Assembly: GCA_964019165.1 (NCBI GenBank)
Contig: OZ025272.1
Location: 4,671,493-4,735,492 of the forward strand
Reading direction: 5' to 3'
DNA from: Mastigias papua
Lineage: Eukaryota; Cnidaria; Scyphozoa; Rhizostomeae; Mastigiidae
Length of the DNA: 64,000 bases
The position numbers and the translations under genes were made by a program. This document shows positions 1 to 41,465 of this stretch, one piece after another. Under the pieces are notes generated by a model. That model was not told where the DNA came from. It was given only the letters and a program-made list of their open reading frames with translations, and did not search any database. How positions within the stretch are numbered: the stretch's first letter is position 1; the number at the start of each line of letters is the position of its first letter.

Positions 1-149
1 GGCTAAGCAGTTAGAACTTACTATCAAATTGATGAACAAAATGATGACAACCACATGAACGATGTAAGTCGAGCACGGAGCAAACATGAAAAGAATTGTT
101 GACTAAGAGTAGAGCAAAGAAAAAGGGGGAGAAACTGCTCTTGCCTAGC

Positions 150-319
150 AACATCAACACAAAATGCACATGTCAGAACAAGACGTTGAGCTATAACAGT
201 TTCTAAATCCCTATGTGATTTATAATCACTGCCAAAGTCCTTGGAATACCTATTGAATAATGAACAATATTGAAGTAAAAGCTTAGTTGCTAGAGTGCTA
301 TCTAAGAGCAAATTGACGT
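150..319 (-). CDS. Possible internal exon of an unrecognised gene
   Basis: The minus strand reads open from a plausible AG acceptor (two adjacent candidates at 320-324) through a leucine-rich then charged peptide, including LLLQYCSLFNRYSKDF and SHRDLETVIAQRLVLTC. Composition is protein-like compared with the AT-rich surroundings. I do not recognise a family. No clear GT donor was found; a GC donor near 145-155 is one option. It lies downstream of the palmitoyltransferase on the same strand, but nothing in it resembles that family. It may belong to a separate gene leaving the window to the left, or be a chance ORF. Confidence 0.3.
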
Positions 320-1797
320 CTGCTGCGAGTAACCCATGATTAATTCAACATTGTTTTGAAGGGGGAGAGGGGGGTTTGTTCTATGAGTTAAAAAGTAATG
401 TAACTGTTCCAAGACTTCTGGCAATGATTGTAGCTCCTGCATATATGCAGGACATGTTTCCGCTATTATCTGAATCTAGAAGTCGAAGCTTCAGAAACAC
501 TGACAAAGACTTGATGATCCCCACTACGAAATACAGCAAATGTGCAATATGGCTTTTTATTTAGAGGAAAGGCTGTTTGCAATCTGTTTGGCCATTGAAC
601 TAGCCCATCCCTTGCGATTTCAAAAAACAGGCTTAAAGCTAGTTTGACAAATTAGAAAGTCTTATCTTTTCCTCTTTTACTTAAGTTTGAGTTTTCATTT
701 TCCTAATTTTATTTATGTATATGCTTAATAGTAAGATATTGTAATTAACCTACATTCTTGCATGCATTCTATATTCTTATACGCAGGGCACATTGTGAAA
801 CAGTTATACTGAATACATTACCTTGGTTAAATAATTAGAAAAGAAATGAGTACTACACTATTGCAAATAAATAGGGAATTGCAGAAATAGCAGACTGGGG
901 CAGGGAACTGGGACATGATACCATCCTGTTGCACTTTCTTAGACATGAAAGTAGCACAGTCTCCATACAACTGGAACTAAAAACGAAACAAAATGGAACT
1001 ACAAATGGCACACAATTAAATCTGCTTGAAAACAAGATGTGTTGGTTCAAATATCCTATGGAATTTAGTGCGCATTGAATTAACTGAAACTTACTTATCA
1101 CGTTAAATACTAAGCTAATGGGTTATAGTAATCCAATTAAATACACTAGAATTCGTATTTGGCAGAAAAGCAATGACGTACTCATCACGGGACAAAATAT
1201 TCGTGAAGAATATTGGATTGGAAAGAAGTGAGAAAGATGATGAGAAATGACTTGAGGAATGATAGATGAGAGGAGGGAAAATGAGGTACCTAAAACACTT
1301 AACAAAACATTTTGTGTAGTATCGCTCAATTTGCTTGATATGGGCAACAGTTAATGCGATAATGATACTGAATCCAACCTGGGTATCTAACGAGCATATA
1401 TCCATGCAATAATGAGAAATAGTTTTTGTATAAATATCGAAGGAGCATCAACACATTTGGATAATACAAAGCTTAGCAAGAGAAGATATAAAACACTGAT
1501 TCATCTACTCAGCTCATTTGGCACTTTGAAAGACAGCTATGCAAGTACTGATAACGAGGTAATCCTATTCTTATCAGGAATTATTGGCAACTGCTTTGGA
1601 ATGATATTTGCTTTGGTATTCTGGACTCTCATTAATTGGCATATACTGACATGTGGACATATTCGGAAACAAGACGATATGATGATTTTGCGACTATAAC
1701 ACTTGCAATGGCTAAAATGCCAATGGTTTGAACATGGACTGAAGCTATAGTACGTACAATGATGAAGCCACAGTACAAACATATTTTATAAGAATAC

Positions 1798-2155
1798 GTA
1801 GTTTTTGCTGAGCCTAAAAACTCCTAAAGTTTTTAATTTTGAGCCTACGAATATTTTTAAATTGTTCATAAATTCTAGCTAGTTTGAGAAATAATACTCG
1901 TTTAGACTATATATTTATAATAAAAAATGTGTAACTGACAATTCCGAAATATTTTCCGAGTTTCATCATAGCATAATGACTCCCAGACCGGATAAGTGAA
2001 GTTCACATTTGTTCTGTTTTCCATAGAAAACGCAAATAAGCAAAATATCTAACACTTGACAAAGCTTGAGCGTTGAAAAGTTCTTAAATCTTAAATTTCA
2101 GCAATTGTGGCCCTTGATTTTCTTATAAATTATATTCTCACTAAGAGAAAGTGTA
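1798..2155 (+). repeat. Dispersed ~350 bp repeat, copy A
   Basis: This stretch aligns by eye with two others (16990-17345 and 44066-44435) in the same orientation. Shared blocks occur in the same order: a GCTGAGCC start, AATACTC, TAACTGACA, AGCATAATGACTCCCAGA, GGATAAGTGAAG, CTCACATTTGTT, and a TTCTTAAAT-rich 3' half ending near AAGTGTAC. It has no coding capacity and is probably a non-autonomous transposable element. The copies are strongly diverged, so it is old. Confidence 0.6.
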
Positions 2156-5100
2156 CATTGCCAAGATGTGTGGAATCCAAGTGCAAATTTCTGAGAGAAC
2201 TATAGAAAAAGAGTAGTCATATTGACTGACATTAGCAGTGTGGAAGAAAAAGTTTGAAAATTTTATCAATAACCGAACTCTAACGCATTCTGTGATATTA
2301 CTGTTCAACAGACCAAACAGAGTGTCGTAAGAAAAAACCCTGCCAATGTCCATAAGATGAGTTTCTGGGACCTCTTACTGCTCAACAACATCATTAGTAT
2401 AGTAAATCACCTCTGTAAATATTGAGATTATACAATAATAGCTGAACATAACCGAGTACAGCTGCTCGACATAAAAGCTGAGGTTAATTATGTTTGGCAC
2501 AACAGACTAAACAAAAATGTCTGTATTAGAACAAAATCGATAACGTGGCGTCAAGACAAAAGACAATTTATAACAGGATAATAGGCTCCCCAGAAAATAA
2601 ATTATTACAGGAATGAAGATTATTGAATGCCATATCATGGAACTCTGACATTGCGTAGCAAATGGTAAGACAACCTCAATTGAGCCTATGTTTTCTGGAG
2701 ATTAGTGGGGCTGTAAACTGGCACCAGAGAAGGAAAAAAGTCTCGACACATAACTCTGTTTCTAGCTTGGTAGCTGCAAGGAAACTCTAAACAAACTATG
2801 TCATTTTTGGCTTTTTGAGTTACCATGCAAATAGTAATTTTGCCAAAATCGATGAAGGCTTATCTTTCAATATACCTTTTCCATGTCCATACCCAGCTTG
2901 TTTTAAATATCAAACTCAGCATTAAAACTTCGGTGCTATTTTAAAGATTAGTTTGCAAAAAACATTTGCATAAATACTAACCAGCTGCCATCCTTCTCTC
3001 TCTTTTCTCTTTTTAAATTTTCGATGGTCTACAAACAGAAAAACAACGATTCAAACGAGATTATTCAATATGCATATAAAATTTGAAAATTGATGCATAG
3101 GGTGTACTAATGCTCGTAAAAGACAATGCCAGCGCAAAGGAAAAGACAGCCGCAGATATTGTATAGCCATGGCTAAAGTTTGTATTCTATTGTGCTGTAG
3201 AAGGTAAAATGATTTACTACCATGCAAGTAAGCAAGTGCAGTAAGAAAGACTTTGCATTGAGACAAGCGATAGGTGATCAGTTTCCACCAATAATTGAGC
3301 ATATTTATTAGAAATTAATACAATCCTGCATTCAGTTTGTTATTAGTATCAATAGCCATGCAGCCGTTCTTTAACTGCACAAGGATCTTTGGACATAACC
3401 AACTGACAACTTCCAATGTTTTTCACCTCAAAAACCTTTATTGTAAAGCTACGTCTCAAACCCTATGATGTACTGGCGAAAGAAGGTGCAATCAAATAGC
3501 TACGCTAAAACAAGAAATTTCTTGAAAGTACTCACTGTTTCGTCTGAGATCACAGCCTTCAGTTGTGTGCATAACATAACCATCGTAAAAATTCCGAACA
3601 GGAGGCCTTCAAATACCAGGAATATTAGGAATATAATAGTGGCAGGTGGAGAAAAGTATGTGCATCCTGAAAAAAGAACCGCACTTTCATATCAATATAT
3701 TACAATTAGACTAAACCATAACATACTTTACATTTCAATTTTTCACAACTCCTGAAAACACGGTTTCTCTATTAGTATAAGGTACTTAACCATACTTCTG
3801 TCCGTCTCTTTGCTTTCCTGTACACAGCCTCATGCACTATTTAATCCTCCCACATACTACTCATTCCTTCGATATCCTATAATTAAAATGCTATATTACT
3901 GCTAAGAGCTTTGCTTCGTCAAATGACTTCGTCTATGATGCAATCTTCTAAATACAACAGTGGAATCTTCCTAACAAAAGTATCGAAGAAGACGGTCGGA
4001 GATGAACTTCCGGACATAATATATTAAAAACAGTAAAATTCAGCGTATAGTCATAATGTTTTGTAACTGCAATGACTAAAAATATAAAGAAGTCGTCTAC
4101 AGCAAATATGTGTGGTCAATTTAGATGGTCAAGTCCCCTTTCTCCAGTGATGCCTAACATAACATATAAAATCCAAAGGCCTTACGTTCCTTCAAAAGTC
4201 AGAAGATAACAAGCATAACAATGATTCATATTGACTTCGCTAGAATTTGTTACTATAAACTGATATGTAAGGAGTTGAGTTAGATAAACTTTGATTATAA
4301 ATGAATGAATTAGGTGAGACGGATAGAATCCAGGAAGAAAGAAAAGAGGCAAAAATAGAAAGAATATGCAAATCAGGGCTCATTAAAGTAATCAAACGTG
4401 CAAACAACGCTCGCTGGCACAAAATGATACCTTCTGAATTTCCGCAGGCACTACTGATTCAAATCTATCTATTGCTAGTTGCTACTTAGATATATTAGTG
4501 TAAAAACACTTATTGCAGCGGGGAACCCAGTAAAAGACTGGTATGTAAGTCACCTGCATCTGACTGGCATGCAAGTCATAGCATCATGTCTTAATTTGCA
4601 TGCACATTTTTGTGCTCTAATATGTGCTCGCAGGCGCAAAACCCATTTAATAAGCCCTTACATCATATATACATCGACATGGAAAGATGATGATGGGAAA
4701 AGTAATAATAGTAACAAAAGGTAACTAACCTTTCCATTCTTTATCAGCACAAGAAAAAACATAATTGACAGCCAGTGCCAGAGCATAAACGGATATTATC
4801 ATGATATAAAACTATATATGAATGAAGAGAAGAAAATATTGTCATAAAATTGAAACAAAATACAAACAAAAGCATTAATGGATATATACAATCAATACAA
4901 GGATGATTTCCATGGTTTTGAATAGAACGCAATTTAACTAGAGATTAAGATGTCATCAGAATTGTAAGATTGTCTTTGTGCAAGTTCAATATCTACTGAA
5001 AATGCACTGTCTACTGAAGTCTTCCTTAGCGCAATCAAATAAGGCAAAGAACAAAGTAAAAGGATTCAAAAATCAAAACAAGAACAAATGTATGATGATA

Positions 5101-5454
5101 TAGATAACGAGATCATCATTTACATAAATTCCCAAATTCCTACTCAAATTAGGAGCGACACAACGAGCAAATTTAAAGAAGAATTGTAACAGATACGCCT
5201 GTCGTACTACAGTAAGGTTGCTTATCGGAAAGTAAGTCCGATTGTTTCTACAAAGTACAACACTCGAATACATGGCATTATTTTAAGGATTGAGAACATC
5301 TTCCCTAACCTCATTCCTAACTCATAATATGTAAATAATACAACATGAAACCCTCATAATCAAAGTCCAACCTCACTAAGAATATACAAACTTCAACACA
5401 ATTAACTTTTTATATATATATAGAAAAAGTCAAAAGTATACTTCACTTAAATGT

Positions 5455-5485
5455 AGACGTTTCGGAAAATATCATCATCAGCACT
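5455..5485 (-). ncRNA. Weak hammerhead-like core (minus strand)
   Basis: The minus strand has CTGATGA followed, after a poorly pairing stem II, by CGAAACGTC. A GUC triplet would be the cleavage site. It faces away from the plus-strand core at 5706-5741, with a TA tract between the two. Stem II is degenerate, so activity is doubtful. Confidence 0.35.
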
Positions 5486-5507
5486 CATTATGATCAATGG
5501 TTCGTCA

Positions 5508-5508
<1 letters not shown>

Positions 5509-5590
<82 letters not shown>
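5509..5590. repeat. (TA)n microsatellite
   Basis: About 80 bp of nearly pure TA with a single ACATA interruption near its right end. It lies between the two hammerhead-like cores of this locus. Confidence 0.95.
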
Positions 5591-5705
5591 GGTCCCCCTT
5601 AGGTAATATCAATTGTGACCCCACTGTTATGTAGGTAATTTAAGCAGGCCCAATATTTTAAAATCAAAAAAGAAAAGAAAAAACAAAAAAGAAAGAAAGA
5701 AAAAA

Positions 5706-5741
5706 GAGTACTGATGAAGATTCTGATCGAAACGTTTACTT
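5706..5741 (+). ncRNA. Hammerhead-ribozyme-like core
   Basis: CTGATGA (5711-5717) is followed by a small hairpin GAT-TCTG-ATC and then GAAACGTT. The upstream GAGTA can pair with the downstream TACTT to form stem I. ACGT is self-complementary and can form a minimal stem III only between two molecules or copies. Cleavage would fall after GTT. One extra A lies between the CUGAUGA box and stem II compared with the textbook fold. The following ~75 bp unit recurs at 19827-19900. Confidence 0.5.
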
Positions 5742-5813
5742 AAAGGATAGTATATTTGTGGTTTATTCTATTTATGTAATTTATATACGTTGTGGATGCG
5801 GCTTAGGTTTAGT

Positions 5814-5816
<3 letters not shown>

Positions 5817-5912
<96 letters not shown>

Positions 5913-5926
5913 CATAATATATATAC

Positions 5927-6011
<85 letters not shown>

Positions 6012-6041
6012 TATATATATGTATATATATTATGTATATAA
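5817..6041. repeat. Interrupted (TA)n microsatellite
   Basis: About 225 bp of TA repeats, interrupted by short ACATACATAATA and GTATA variants. It starts directly after the hammerhead-associated unit that begins at 5706. Confidence 0.95.
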
Positions 6042-9000
6042 TACCGAACGAATCTAGCGTCTATTATGAAAGCAGAACATATGATATGAGCAACCAACAG
6101 TAATGCTAATGAGTTTGGATAAAACGATATTTGACAATTTGTTTTGGGATTAAACCAACAGACTTGAGAAACTATCTAAAGGATTGTAAGGAAGAGCAAA
6201 TACTGTCAAGGGCTCTTAGAGAAAGGCTTACAAATGTGATGTCATTATATTTTGAGTGTTAAGTTTGCTGCAGATGATAATATCTAGATGTTGAATAATC
6301 TGTATTGAGTTGGATATTAGTTTCAAAGCTAATAGTGAGTTCAAAAATATGCTATCCTTCGTGATTAAACCGAAAGGTCAGATATAAAGGAAGTAGCTAT
6401 GGTATGAAATGGGGGCATAAAAGTACAAGATCGGGGTACAATGCGAAACCTCGTAAAACGGAAAAAGTAATTGCTATCAAATTCGAACAGAATCATGCGT
6501 CTAAGTATATCTTCCATTTTCACGGTACGGTTTGTAACTAGACACAATGTGTTGATAAATTTCTGACTGAAGAAAAAGAAGAACGTTTTTGATTGGGAGA
6601 TGGACCATCTGGACAGGCTTCTCTTGCATAGGTAGGGCTTCGTTCATATTTAAAAGTGAAGTTGCAAATGTTTCTAAGCACTTTCAGTTGAACAGTTCAC
6701 CATATTTTAGTAGTAGATTTAGAGGAAAATTAAATAATAGGTGAATAACTAACCCCTAAGATGTTGCTTCATTTGTTACATGATACATGATGGGGTTGAA
6801 TAGATATGAAGATTTCTTGTATGGTTCTGTACTGATCATATTGAATGATGGCAAAACTAACGGAGTCATCCAGATATCATATCAGAATTGGGAAAGGGTA
6901 ACAAAGCACTACAAATTATGGGTTGACACTGGATAAACCTTTTGGAGGAAAGAATGATACTTAAGCCATAGACAAATCTGCTGCTACCGAGACTACTTAA
7001 AAGTGGCACTTGTAGGTACCTCAAAACATTGATTGACACACATATTTAGCAACAATGACATCTAGACTTCAGTTTTCCACTTTTCTTTAAGGATATGCCA
7101 AAACAAGGTGTCAACAGAGCGTAGAAAGAACAAAACGATGTCAAAGCAACCGTTTACTCTTAGTATAGCGAGTAGTACTATTAGCAATTTCGTTAAATAA
7201 ATTTTTAATAGTACCCAAAGGAACAGATTTATGTTCAACAGTATGCATAGTGAAATATCAACGAAATTACTAAAATGGATTACCAAGTTCAAAGATCACT
7301 ACAAATGATAAGGGTAGGCAGGAATGATACAGATGAGTTTGAGTATTTCATAATCCCAAATTAGGAGCATTTGTGAACTCTCATCAACATATCAGACCAG
7401 GTTCATAATCTCAAAAAATGGTTATGTGATAACTGATTTCATGGTCCAGACTGTTAATATTACAAATATTTGCTTACAGTGTTAAGTTTCATAATTAGAC
7501 CTATTTGCTTACAGTACTATGTTTGTCACAAATCCAACAATTGCGTCAAAATGTGACAAGAAAGGGAAAAGCACTGGAACACTGACATGGGTACAAAAGA
7601 AAAAAAGCATACAGAGTGACAGGTATGGAGGAAAACACAAACGCAAGACGAATGCTACGTGGATTTTGAGAGGGATGTGCTACTTCTCCTACATATACAT
7701 GTTACTGTCGGCAAATCAGCAGTAATTATCAAATCGGTAGGGGGGGGGGAGGACGACGACCGCAAAAGGAAAGAAAGGTTGAGCTCTCATTAAGCCAAGT
7801 TGGCTCCTTCGTCACAAATTCAATGTGCATGTCAATAATTGACACAAACAAACTACATGTTCTAAACCATCTACAGCACTTTCTAGACATATGGCAATTC
7901 AAAATTGTTCGCTATTTAATTGTTGATTATAAATCAACCTCACCAATGCACAAATCATAAAAGTTTCTTACATCCATTCATATTTAAAGGGCTTAACTGA
8001 AGAAATTTAAACTCAAAAGGTTTGTTGGATAAGAACACAAACAATACCATATTTTCTACTTGCTTTGTGCAAATGTCTATTGAAGACAGGATGAGTCCCA
8101 TCAGGCGTACTTGAAATCAATAGGGGGTAAATGTAAAAGTACGTACATAGACATGGGGGGTGTTTGAAAAACGTAAACATGCGCACTAGGGGAGGGGATC
8201 AAGGATTTCAAAAACATTTGGGCAGTTACTTTGTGAATGACCTCTGTAGCACCAGGTGGATTAGCAAAGAGGACATTCGACAGTGGATCAAGATTAGGAG
8301 GGAAACGAAATCTAAAACAAAGAAAAAAGGAAAGATATGCTCTAATGACTATCAACAAAAGACTGAATAATTCTAAACTAAGCAATTGACGTAAGCAATA
8401 ACAATACAAGCTCTAGTGGAATCACTGAATTCAACTAATTGTGAAAGAATGCGGCGGCATAAGAGAGATGTGAGAGAGATGCAAAAACCCTAGACCATTG
8501 ATATGAAAATGTTCGGACGAACAAAAGAGGTCGTCCGGTCTTAAAGCAAAAGGAAGAAGAAGCAGGAATATAAGGACTGGTGCCAAGATTGTTTCAGATA
8601 GGTGATGGAAGCAGCAATGAGAAGGAATTGTCATGTTCTACGGATGGAGAATAGCTGTCCAACGGAACGGACAAAGTTTGATTGTTATGCACCATTGGTA
8701 ACACCAACACTAGAGAGGAAACTGAGAAACGAAACCGTTTAATAATGGAGGAAAGTACATAAATGATACTGGACTTGATGAAAATTCAACTGAAAATCTA
8801 GTGTCTGACAGAATGAAATTGACAGAAATAACACATAACAGAAACATACAGTTAGAAGAATATGAAGAATAAATGGAAGCTAGGTAACGGATACTTTCCT
8901 TTATATGAAGGGGTTTGGGAAGAACGAAACGTTATACTACTCTAGAGAATTTCTCTAATGAAAAATGTGGAGGAGTACTCTAAACTAAAGACGGCTACTT

Positions 9001-10567
9001 GAATCTGTTTTAGAACTCTATTAGCTAATAACAAACGACAATACTTCTTTGTTGACAGAACTTTGTCTCAGTTCCATACTTTCCATCATCAAACGTTCAA
9101 TATTATGAGAAAACTTTCAGTCAAACAAAGGGTATCTTCTCGCAAATAAGTATATTTTCTGAGATCATCCCTTCATAGTGCTTTTCATATCTATATGGCA
9201 TAGTTTGGCTAATTCATACGTAGTGTAATAAAAATGGGCGATTGAGACAGAGACATTGATTGACATATAGGCACTTTCATGGGCATGCAGGCAAAGTAAC
9301 TGTGGTATTTCAACAAATTGCCGTCTTCTAGCACACATTCATCTGTCCAATCAACACTCAGATAGTTGATACCTGTGTAAACTATGAATGTCTTGGACGG
9401 ACATCTTAAACGAGGAGAGATTGGAGATTTCTTTCCCTTGCAATTTAGATGAAAAAAAAGGTGAGCAAAAACATCTTGAATTCTAAAAAGGCTCATTCTA
9501 TCGACTAAACAAAAGACAGCACTTTCCACACCTTTTTCAACTCCTTAGGTAAACAGAAATTACAGTGTAAAGCTGCTCCATGGCAGCCTAAACTGCATCA
9601 CGTAGATAGTCTTGTATTGGAACGAGAAGGCACAGAAAATTTCACGTTATTCCGATGCCACCTTCTAATGTTTTATTTATAACTAGAGACATTACCATAG
9701 ATGAGCAAAATAATGGCCAATGGCCTGTGTAAGTGGATAGAAATACTAGACAAAAAAGGTGTGATGTTACTAGAAGTTTGATTGCAAGGAAACACAATAA
9801 AAAATGACCTGAACTTTGCATCCAAAATACTGCGTCTTGTCTTATTGCCTAAATAATTTGAAGTAATGTCACACCTGAATAAATTCAAGAGCTCAGGCAA
9901 TTGCTGCTGCCGCAATTATAGATAGCACGCACTACAACCGGTGCTCTTGAAAATGAAAACTTGCGTTGTATGGTAAGTCTTTGGGATACTGCACCTAAAC
10001 AGTGGTGTAGTGAGCTTCCGTTATTTTAGACACCGAAAGAAAGTACCAAAAGTTAATTATGACAGTTTCTTATACCAATGAAAGCATGCAGAATACCAAT
10101 GCTTAAATATAAATTTAATATAATCGCTTTTAATATACATCTGTGAAAAATGGCTCGAATGATTGCAACACTAACGAGAATCTTAACTAAAAGGCTGCTA
10201 AAAACTAGCCAGGAATGAGAGAGCGAGTTTTAACCACGGCTTTCTTTCGAAATTGGTCGTAGTCCTCTGCCTGATGTGCTGTAATGGCTTTCACTGCCAT
10301 TCTTGGCTAATTAACAATTGAAGTGCTATATTATGCAATCTTCTACTTTTCTTGCCGCAAGTCAACTTATCATAAAGGAAAGACTACGGACATTTTGTGT
10401 ATAATACAGCAAGATGGTCTTCAGTGATGGGATAACAGTGCAAGTCTGTCATTTGTTACTAGGATAATCAGAAGGGAAACTGAAGCTTTGATCCTTTATT
10501 CTAGGAACACATTATCTCAGAGGCCGAGTTACCATGATTGTGATCAAAGTTTAAAACAGAGACTTAC

Positions 10568-21777
<11,210 letters not shown>

Positions 21778-24700
21778 TATATGTTTGATCTACAGATGAA
21801 TTTGCTTTTACGCAACTTTACATCCATGTTTTGCTGCCTGATGCCATCTCCTTCTTCAGCTGGAGCATAGCCTCGTTTCTATTCAGTCCCTCAGTAGTGA
21901 TCAGTGGTTTTCACCATTGGTTTTCACGCAAATAAATACAAAGAATAGGAATTCTTTTACTTTCATATTTTTTAAGCTGCTTTGGCTAAGGTACTATCTA
22001 GAATGGTTTATTTTGCAGCAGTCATTTATTTATGATTTCATTTCATTTATTGATATTTAGATACGGATACTGCTTTCCAAACTGACATGATAATCCTGTT
22101 ACAATGTACTCGGGCTCGGGCATACTGTGGTTTCGGTAATATGGTGCTGAAGTGGCTGGTCCCTGCCACTGGTCCCCACTAAAAGTTTATGTAAACCCTT
22201 ACAAAACTACCTCAGTTACATGTATTTTTATAAGGAGTCACTTTATAAGGAAACTACATGTAGAATGGCAACACATTTAAAAAATTAATATTACAAAAGG
22301 AAAATTCCCGAAGGAGCTTTCAATTTGAAAAATTTCTATGGCAGCAAACAATCAAGAATTAGGATGCCGGTTCCATTTATTTGCAACCAAAGTCAGCATA
22401 AATTGTTTGTTATGCTTGCGTCACGTGTTTCATATTTCATTGGTCTTATAGCATTAAAGGCAAAGGTCAGAAATTCAATGTTTACTTGTGTCTATTTCAT
22501 TCGTATGGCACTAAATGTGGAATGAAAATGAGGAAACTAATAAAGGAATTTTAGTACTACAATTTGAGCACTGGAATTGAAAAAATTAAGCACTTTTGGA
22601 GGTAAGCCGTGAGCTAGGTTCCTTTTTAAAAAAAAGCTTGTATAGCGTGCTCGCTTGCTATGTACTTTAATTTATGGCGTGCTCTTACCTTCGTCCCATG
22701 AGACAAGTGTTATCAGTAGCACTGTACTTATTTCAGGCTCAAGAAGTCGTAGAAGCAGCTCAAAGTATAAATTACTCTAAACCTTATTAATTCTGATCTG
22801 AATTGGACCTGCTGACACAAGACCAAAGAACATGGAGAGCCCAGGTTGCTCACCTTAATTGCCCTAAAGTACTAAACCAGCCGATACGTTTAAGTACGTC
22901 ATGACCGGATTATACTCTAATGTTTTGTGCATTCCAATTTCCAGCATCAGAATCTTCTTAATGGGCCTAATTCTTTTATTTAGACTCAGTACAGTATTCA
23001 CAGTTGCTTGTTCCCACCATTCTGAGGTATCACCATTCTAGCAACAATCTGAGGATTGATACTAGAAAGGCAGTCAATCATCAAGCTAGAAGTATCGATA
23101 TACAGTAAGCAAGTAAGATAATCTAGCGATAGCAGCAAAAACTTAGGACATTCTAAAAGGAAGATTGAGAGTTCTACTTGAAAAACAAAGCTTGACTACA
23201 ATGTGCTCAATATGAGAAAAAAGATGCTATCAAATCATAGATCAATAGATTTTAGGAAACGAATGGAGTTACCACCAAAACCAACATCTATATGTGGATT
23301 GAAAAGAACATTAGTGACACTAGGTAAGCAGTATTCCTGAAGCTAAAATCAACCCCTACTTAACTAGCTAAATAACTAAGTGGATAGCTAACAAGCTAAC
23401 TAGCCAACTATCTAATCAATGAACTAGCCAACTAACAGCTGTTGCTATTCAACTACACCTCTTTTTAATTAGCGTTAGGCAACTGGACCTCAGCTTAAAC
23501 TATGCCACCATAAAAACTTACGAAGTGTTTGTCTTATATTTAACCAAGGCCTTGCAGTGACCTTGCATGTATTCATTTGTGCAAAGTAGCATTTGATGTA
23601 TATATTCCTTTCGCTGTGTTAGTTTGAACAGATAGATAAGCTGATTAGAAGAGAATTTTTAAATATCAGCATGAAGAAGGTACAGTAAACTGTCTCTAAA
23701 CTTGCTTTTTATCTCTCGGCCTTAACCTTTCCATGTCAGTTGTTAAGTAAAGTATTTCAGCCTTCACAGATGATGCTGCACTTTGGGATATAGCAGCAGA
23801 TAAATAATTGAATACGTAAAGGGAAATTTAAATAGGAGGCGTACTTCTGCAACAAATCTTGAGACTAATGTAAAAGATAAGAATGGAAAGTAAGATTAGC
23901 CGGATAGAAACCATCTGCAAGCCTATTATAGGCCTGTCCCTTGTGAATTTAATGGGTCAATCCTTTGTGAATTAAAGAGATGTGTACATTCATATATTTG
24001 AATGCTTTGTAAAATAGATGACCCTGTTAAATGAATTTCTTTTGTACTTTCATTAGCTCAGTTGAATTCCAAATACCCCAGATTCAGAAAAGAACGATAG
24101 ACCCTTCCAGTTACAGACTTGGGGTCTATGCCTGTGCTCATCCCTGACTTTTTGATTTAGCAGATCTACTAGTTGATTGTGCTTTTATCTGTCAGTTTTG
24201 TAACGAAGGATGTAGCGACCAGGGGCATTGAAACTAGGTACTTTTGAAGAATTGAAGGCAACACCCTCTCAACCCAAGGGTAATAATAATAATAATAACG
24301 GAAACTTTTCATTCAAGATATCCTAATACATAAACTATAGAAACTAAAACCTATAAATATGGCATTAACTCTCCAGCAAAGGGCATTAATGACATACTCA
24401 CATAGGAAAAATTTAAAAATGAGAATAGTTAAAGAGAAAAAGAGATAGATGAATAAGGAAAAAGAGTCTGAAAAACTAAAATTCTAACAGTTCAGGATTT
24501 GTCCATTCTTTATTTCTGTGACAGAAGATGAAGTATGATGCACGAATACAGACTTCTATCATCCTTTTAGTTAAAAATTGTATTTCTGTGTCTGGGACCT
24601 TTCAATTTGATATTAGTTTGAAGAATGTTTTACTGTCTTTTTCAATGAACCCACATGCCCCCATTGAGACATTGCAATATATGACTCTTTCATATTGTGA

Positions 24701-25310
24701 TTCCAATCTGTTTTATGAGTGGCTTATATTTTTTTCTTTTTCTTGTGCTGTTACCCGCCATGTTCGTTTCGAAGCCAATTGTAAGTTCCACAAGTGTAAC
24801 TTTCCTATGATGGACCATGATATAAATAATAATTATAATAATAATAATTATAATTATAGTACGAATCTTTATACAGGAATTTACACTTCAACAAGTAATG
24901 CTGTTATCAGCTTCCTGATTAAATTAAATGGAAAAATGGGAAAAGGACCTAACCTAAAGGAAAACTTATATTAATATTAAGCCCAGAAAATGACAGGGAA
25001 GTTCTTGCGATGTTTAAATTGCATTACATAGAACATGAACTAATGATGTTGTGAGTTACAAAATATTGTATAACGCCGCGCACTGTTTGAACACTGTTAT
25101 TTTGTACGATAAAATATTTTCACCTGCTTTGAAAGACAGCTGCTCTTAGATCCTTGCGGAGGAGCATTACTGCAATAAATTGCAAATGCATGCGAATAGA
25201 GCAGTTACCAGTCTAGTGCACGGGATGGAATCTGTTGGAGGCAAGAGAGCATCGTATTGTTTTTTCCATAGTACTGACACTGAATGGAATGACCGCAGAA
25301 TTTTCTCCTA
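21778..25310. other. Intergenic region between divergent palmitoyltransferase and junctophilin
   Basis: About 3.5 kb separates the two start codons, so promoters of both genes should lie here, but I see no diagnostic core element. (AAT)n runs occur at about 24281-24298 and 24825-24855. A 148-codon ORF at 24528-24974 includes an asparagine run from the second microsatellite and looks fortuitous. Confidence 0.5.

Positions 25311-41465
<16,155 letters not shown>

Larger units (their letters stand above)
320..10567. other. Gene-poor region downstream of the last recognised palmitoyltransferase exon
   Basis: No convincing exon was recognised in about 10 kb. The missing 3' exons of the palmitoyltransferase (last membrane segments and C-terminus) should lie here or beyond the left edge. 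The region holds one copy of a dispersed ~350 bp repeat, two TA tracts and a pair of hammerhead-like cores near 5.4-5.8 kb. The remainder is AT-rich with only short chance ORFs. Confidence 0.5.

Noticed and set aside
5758..6097. Several ORFs of alternating Tyr-Ile (also at 11.7-12.1, 40.1-40.9 and 45.6-45.9 kb)
   Set aside because: These are translations of (TA)n microsatellites with no stop codon in frame; they are not genes.
9209..9529. Candidate for the next palmitoyltransferase exon (contains VDWTDECV)
   Set aside because: It slightly resembles the DWTxC segment of ZDHHC3/7, but spacing, splice sites and hydrophobic segments do not fit.
24528..24974. 148-codon ORF upstream of junctophilin
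   Set aside because: It contains a microsatellite-coded Asn/Tyr run and no recognisable domain; ATG and frame are probably fortuitous.
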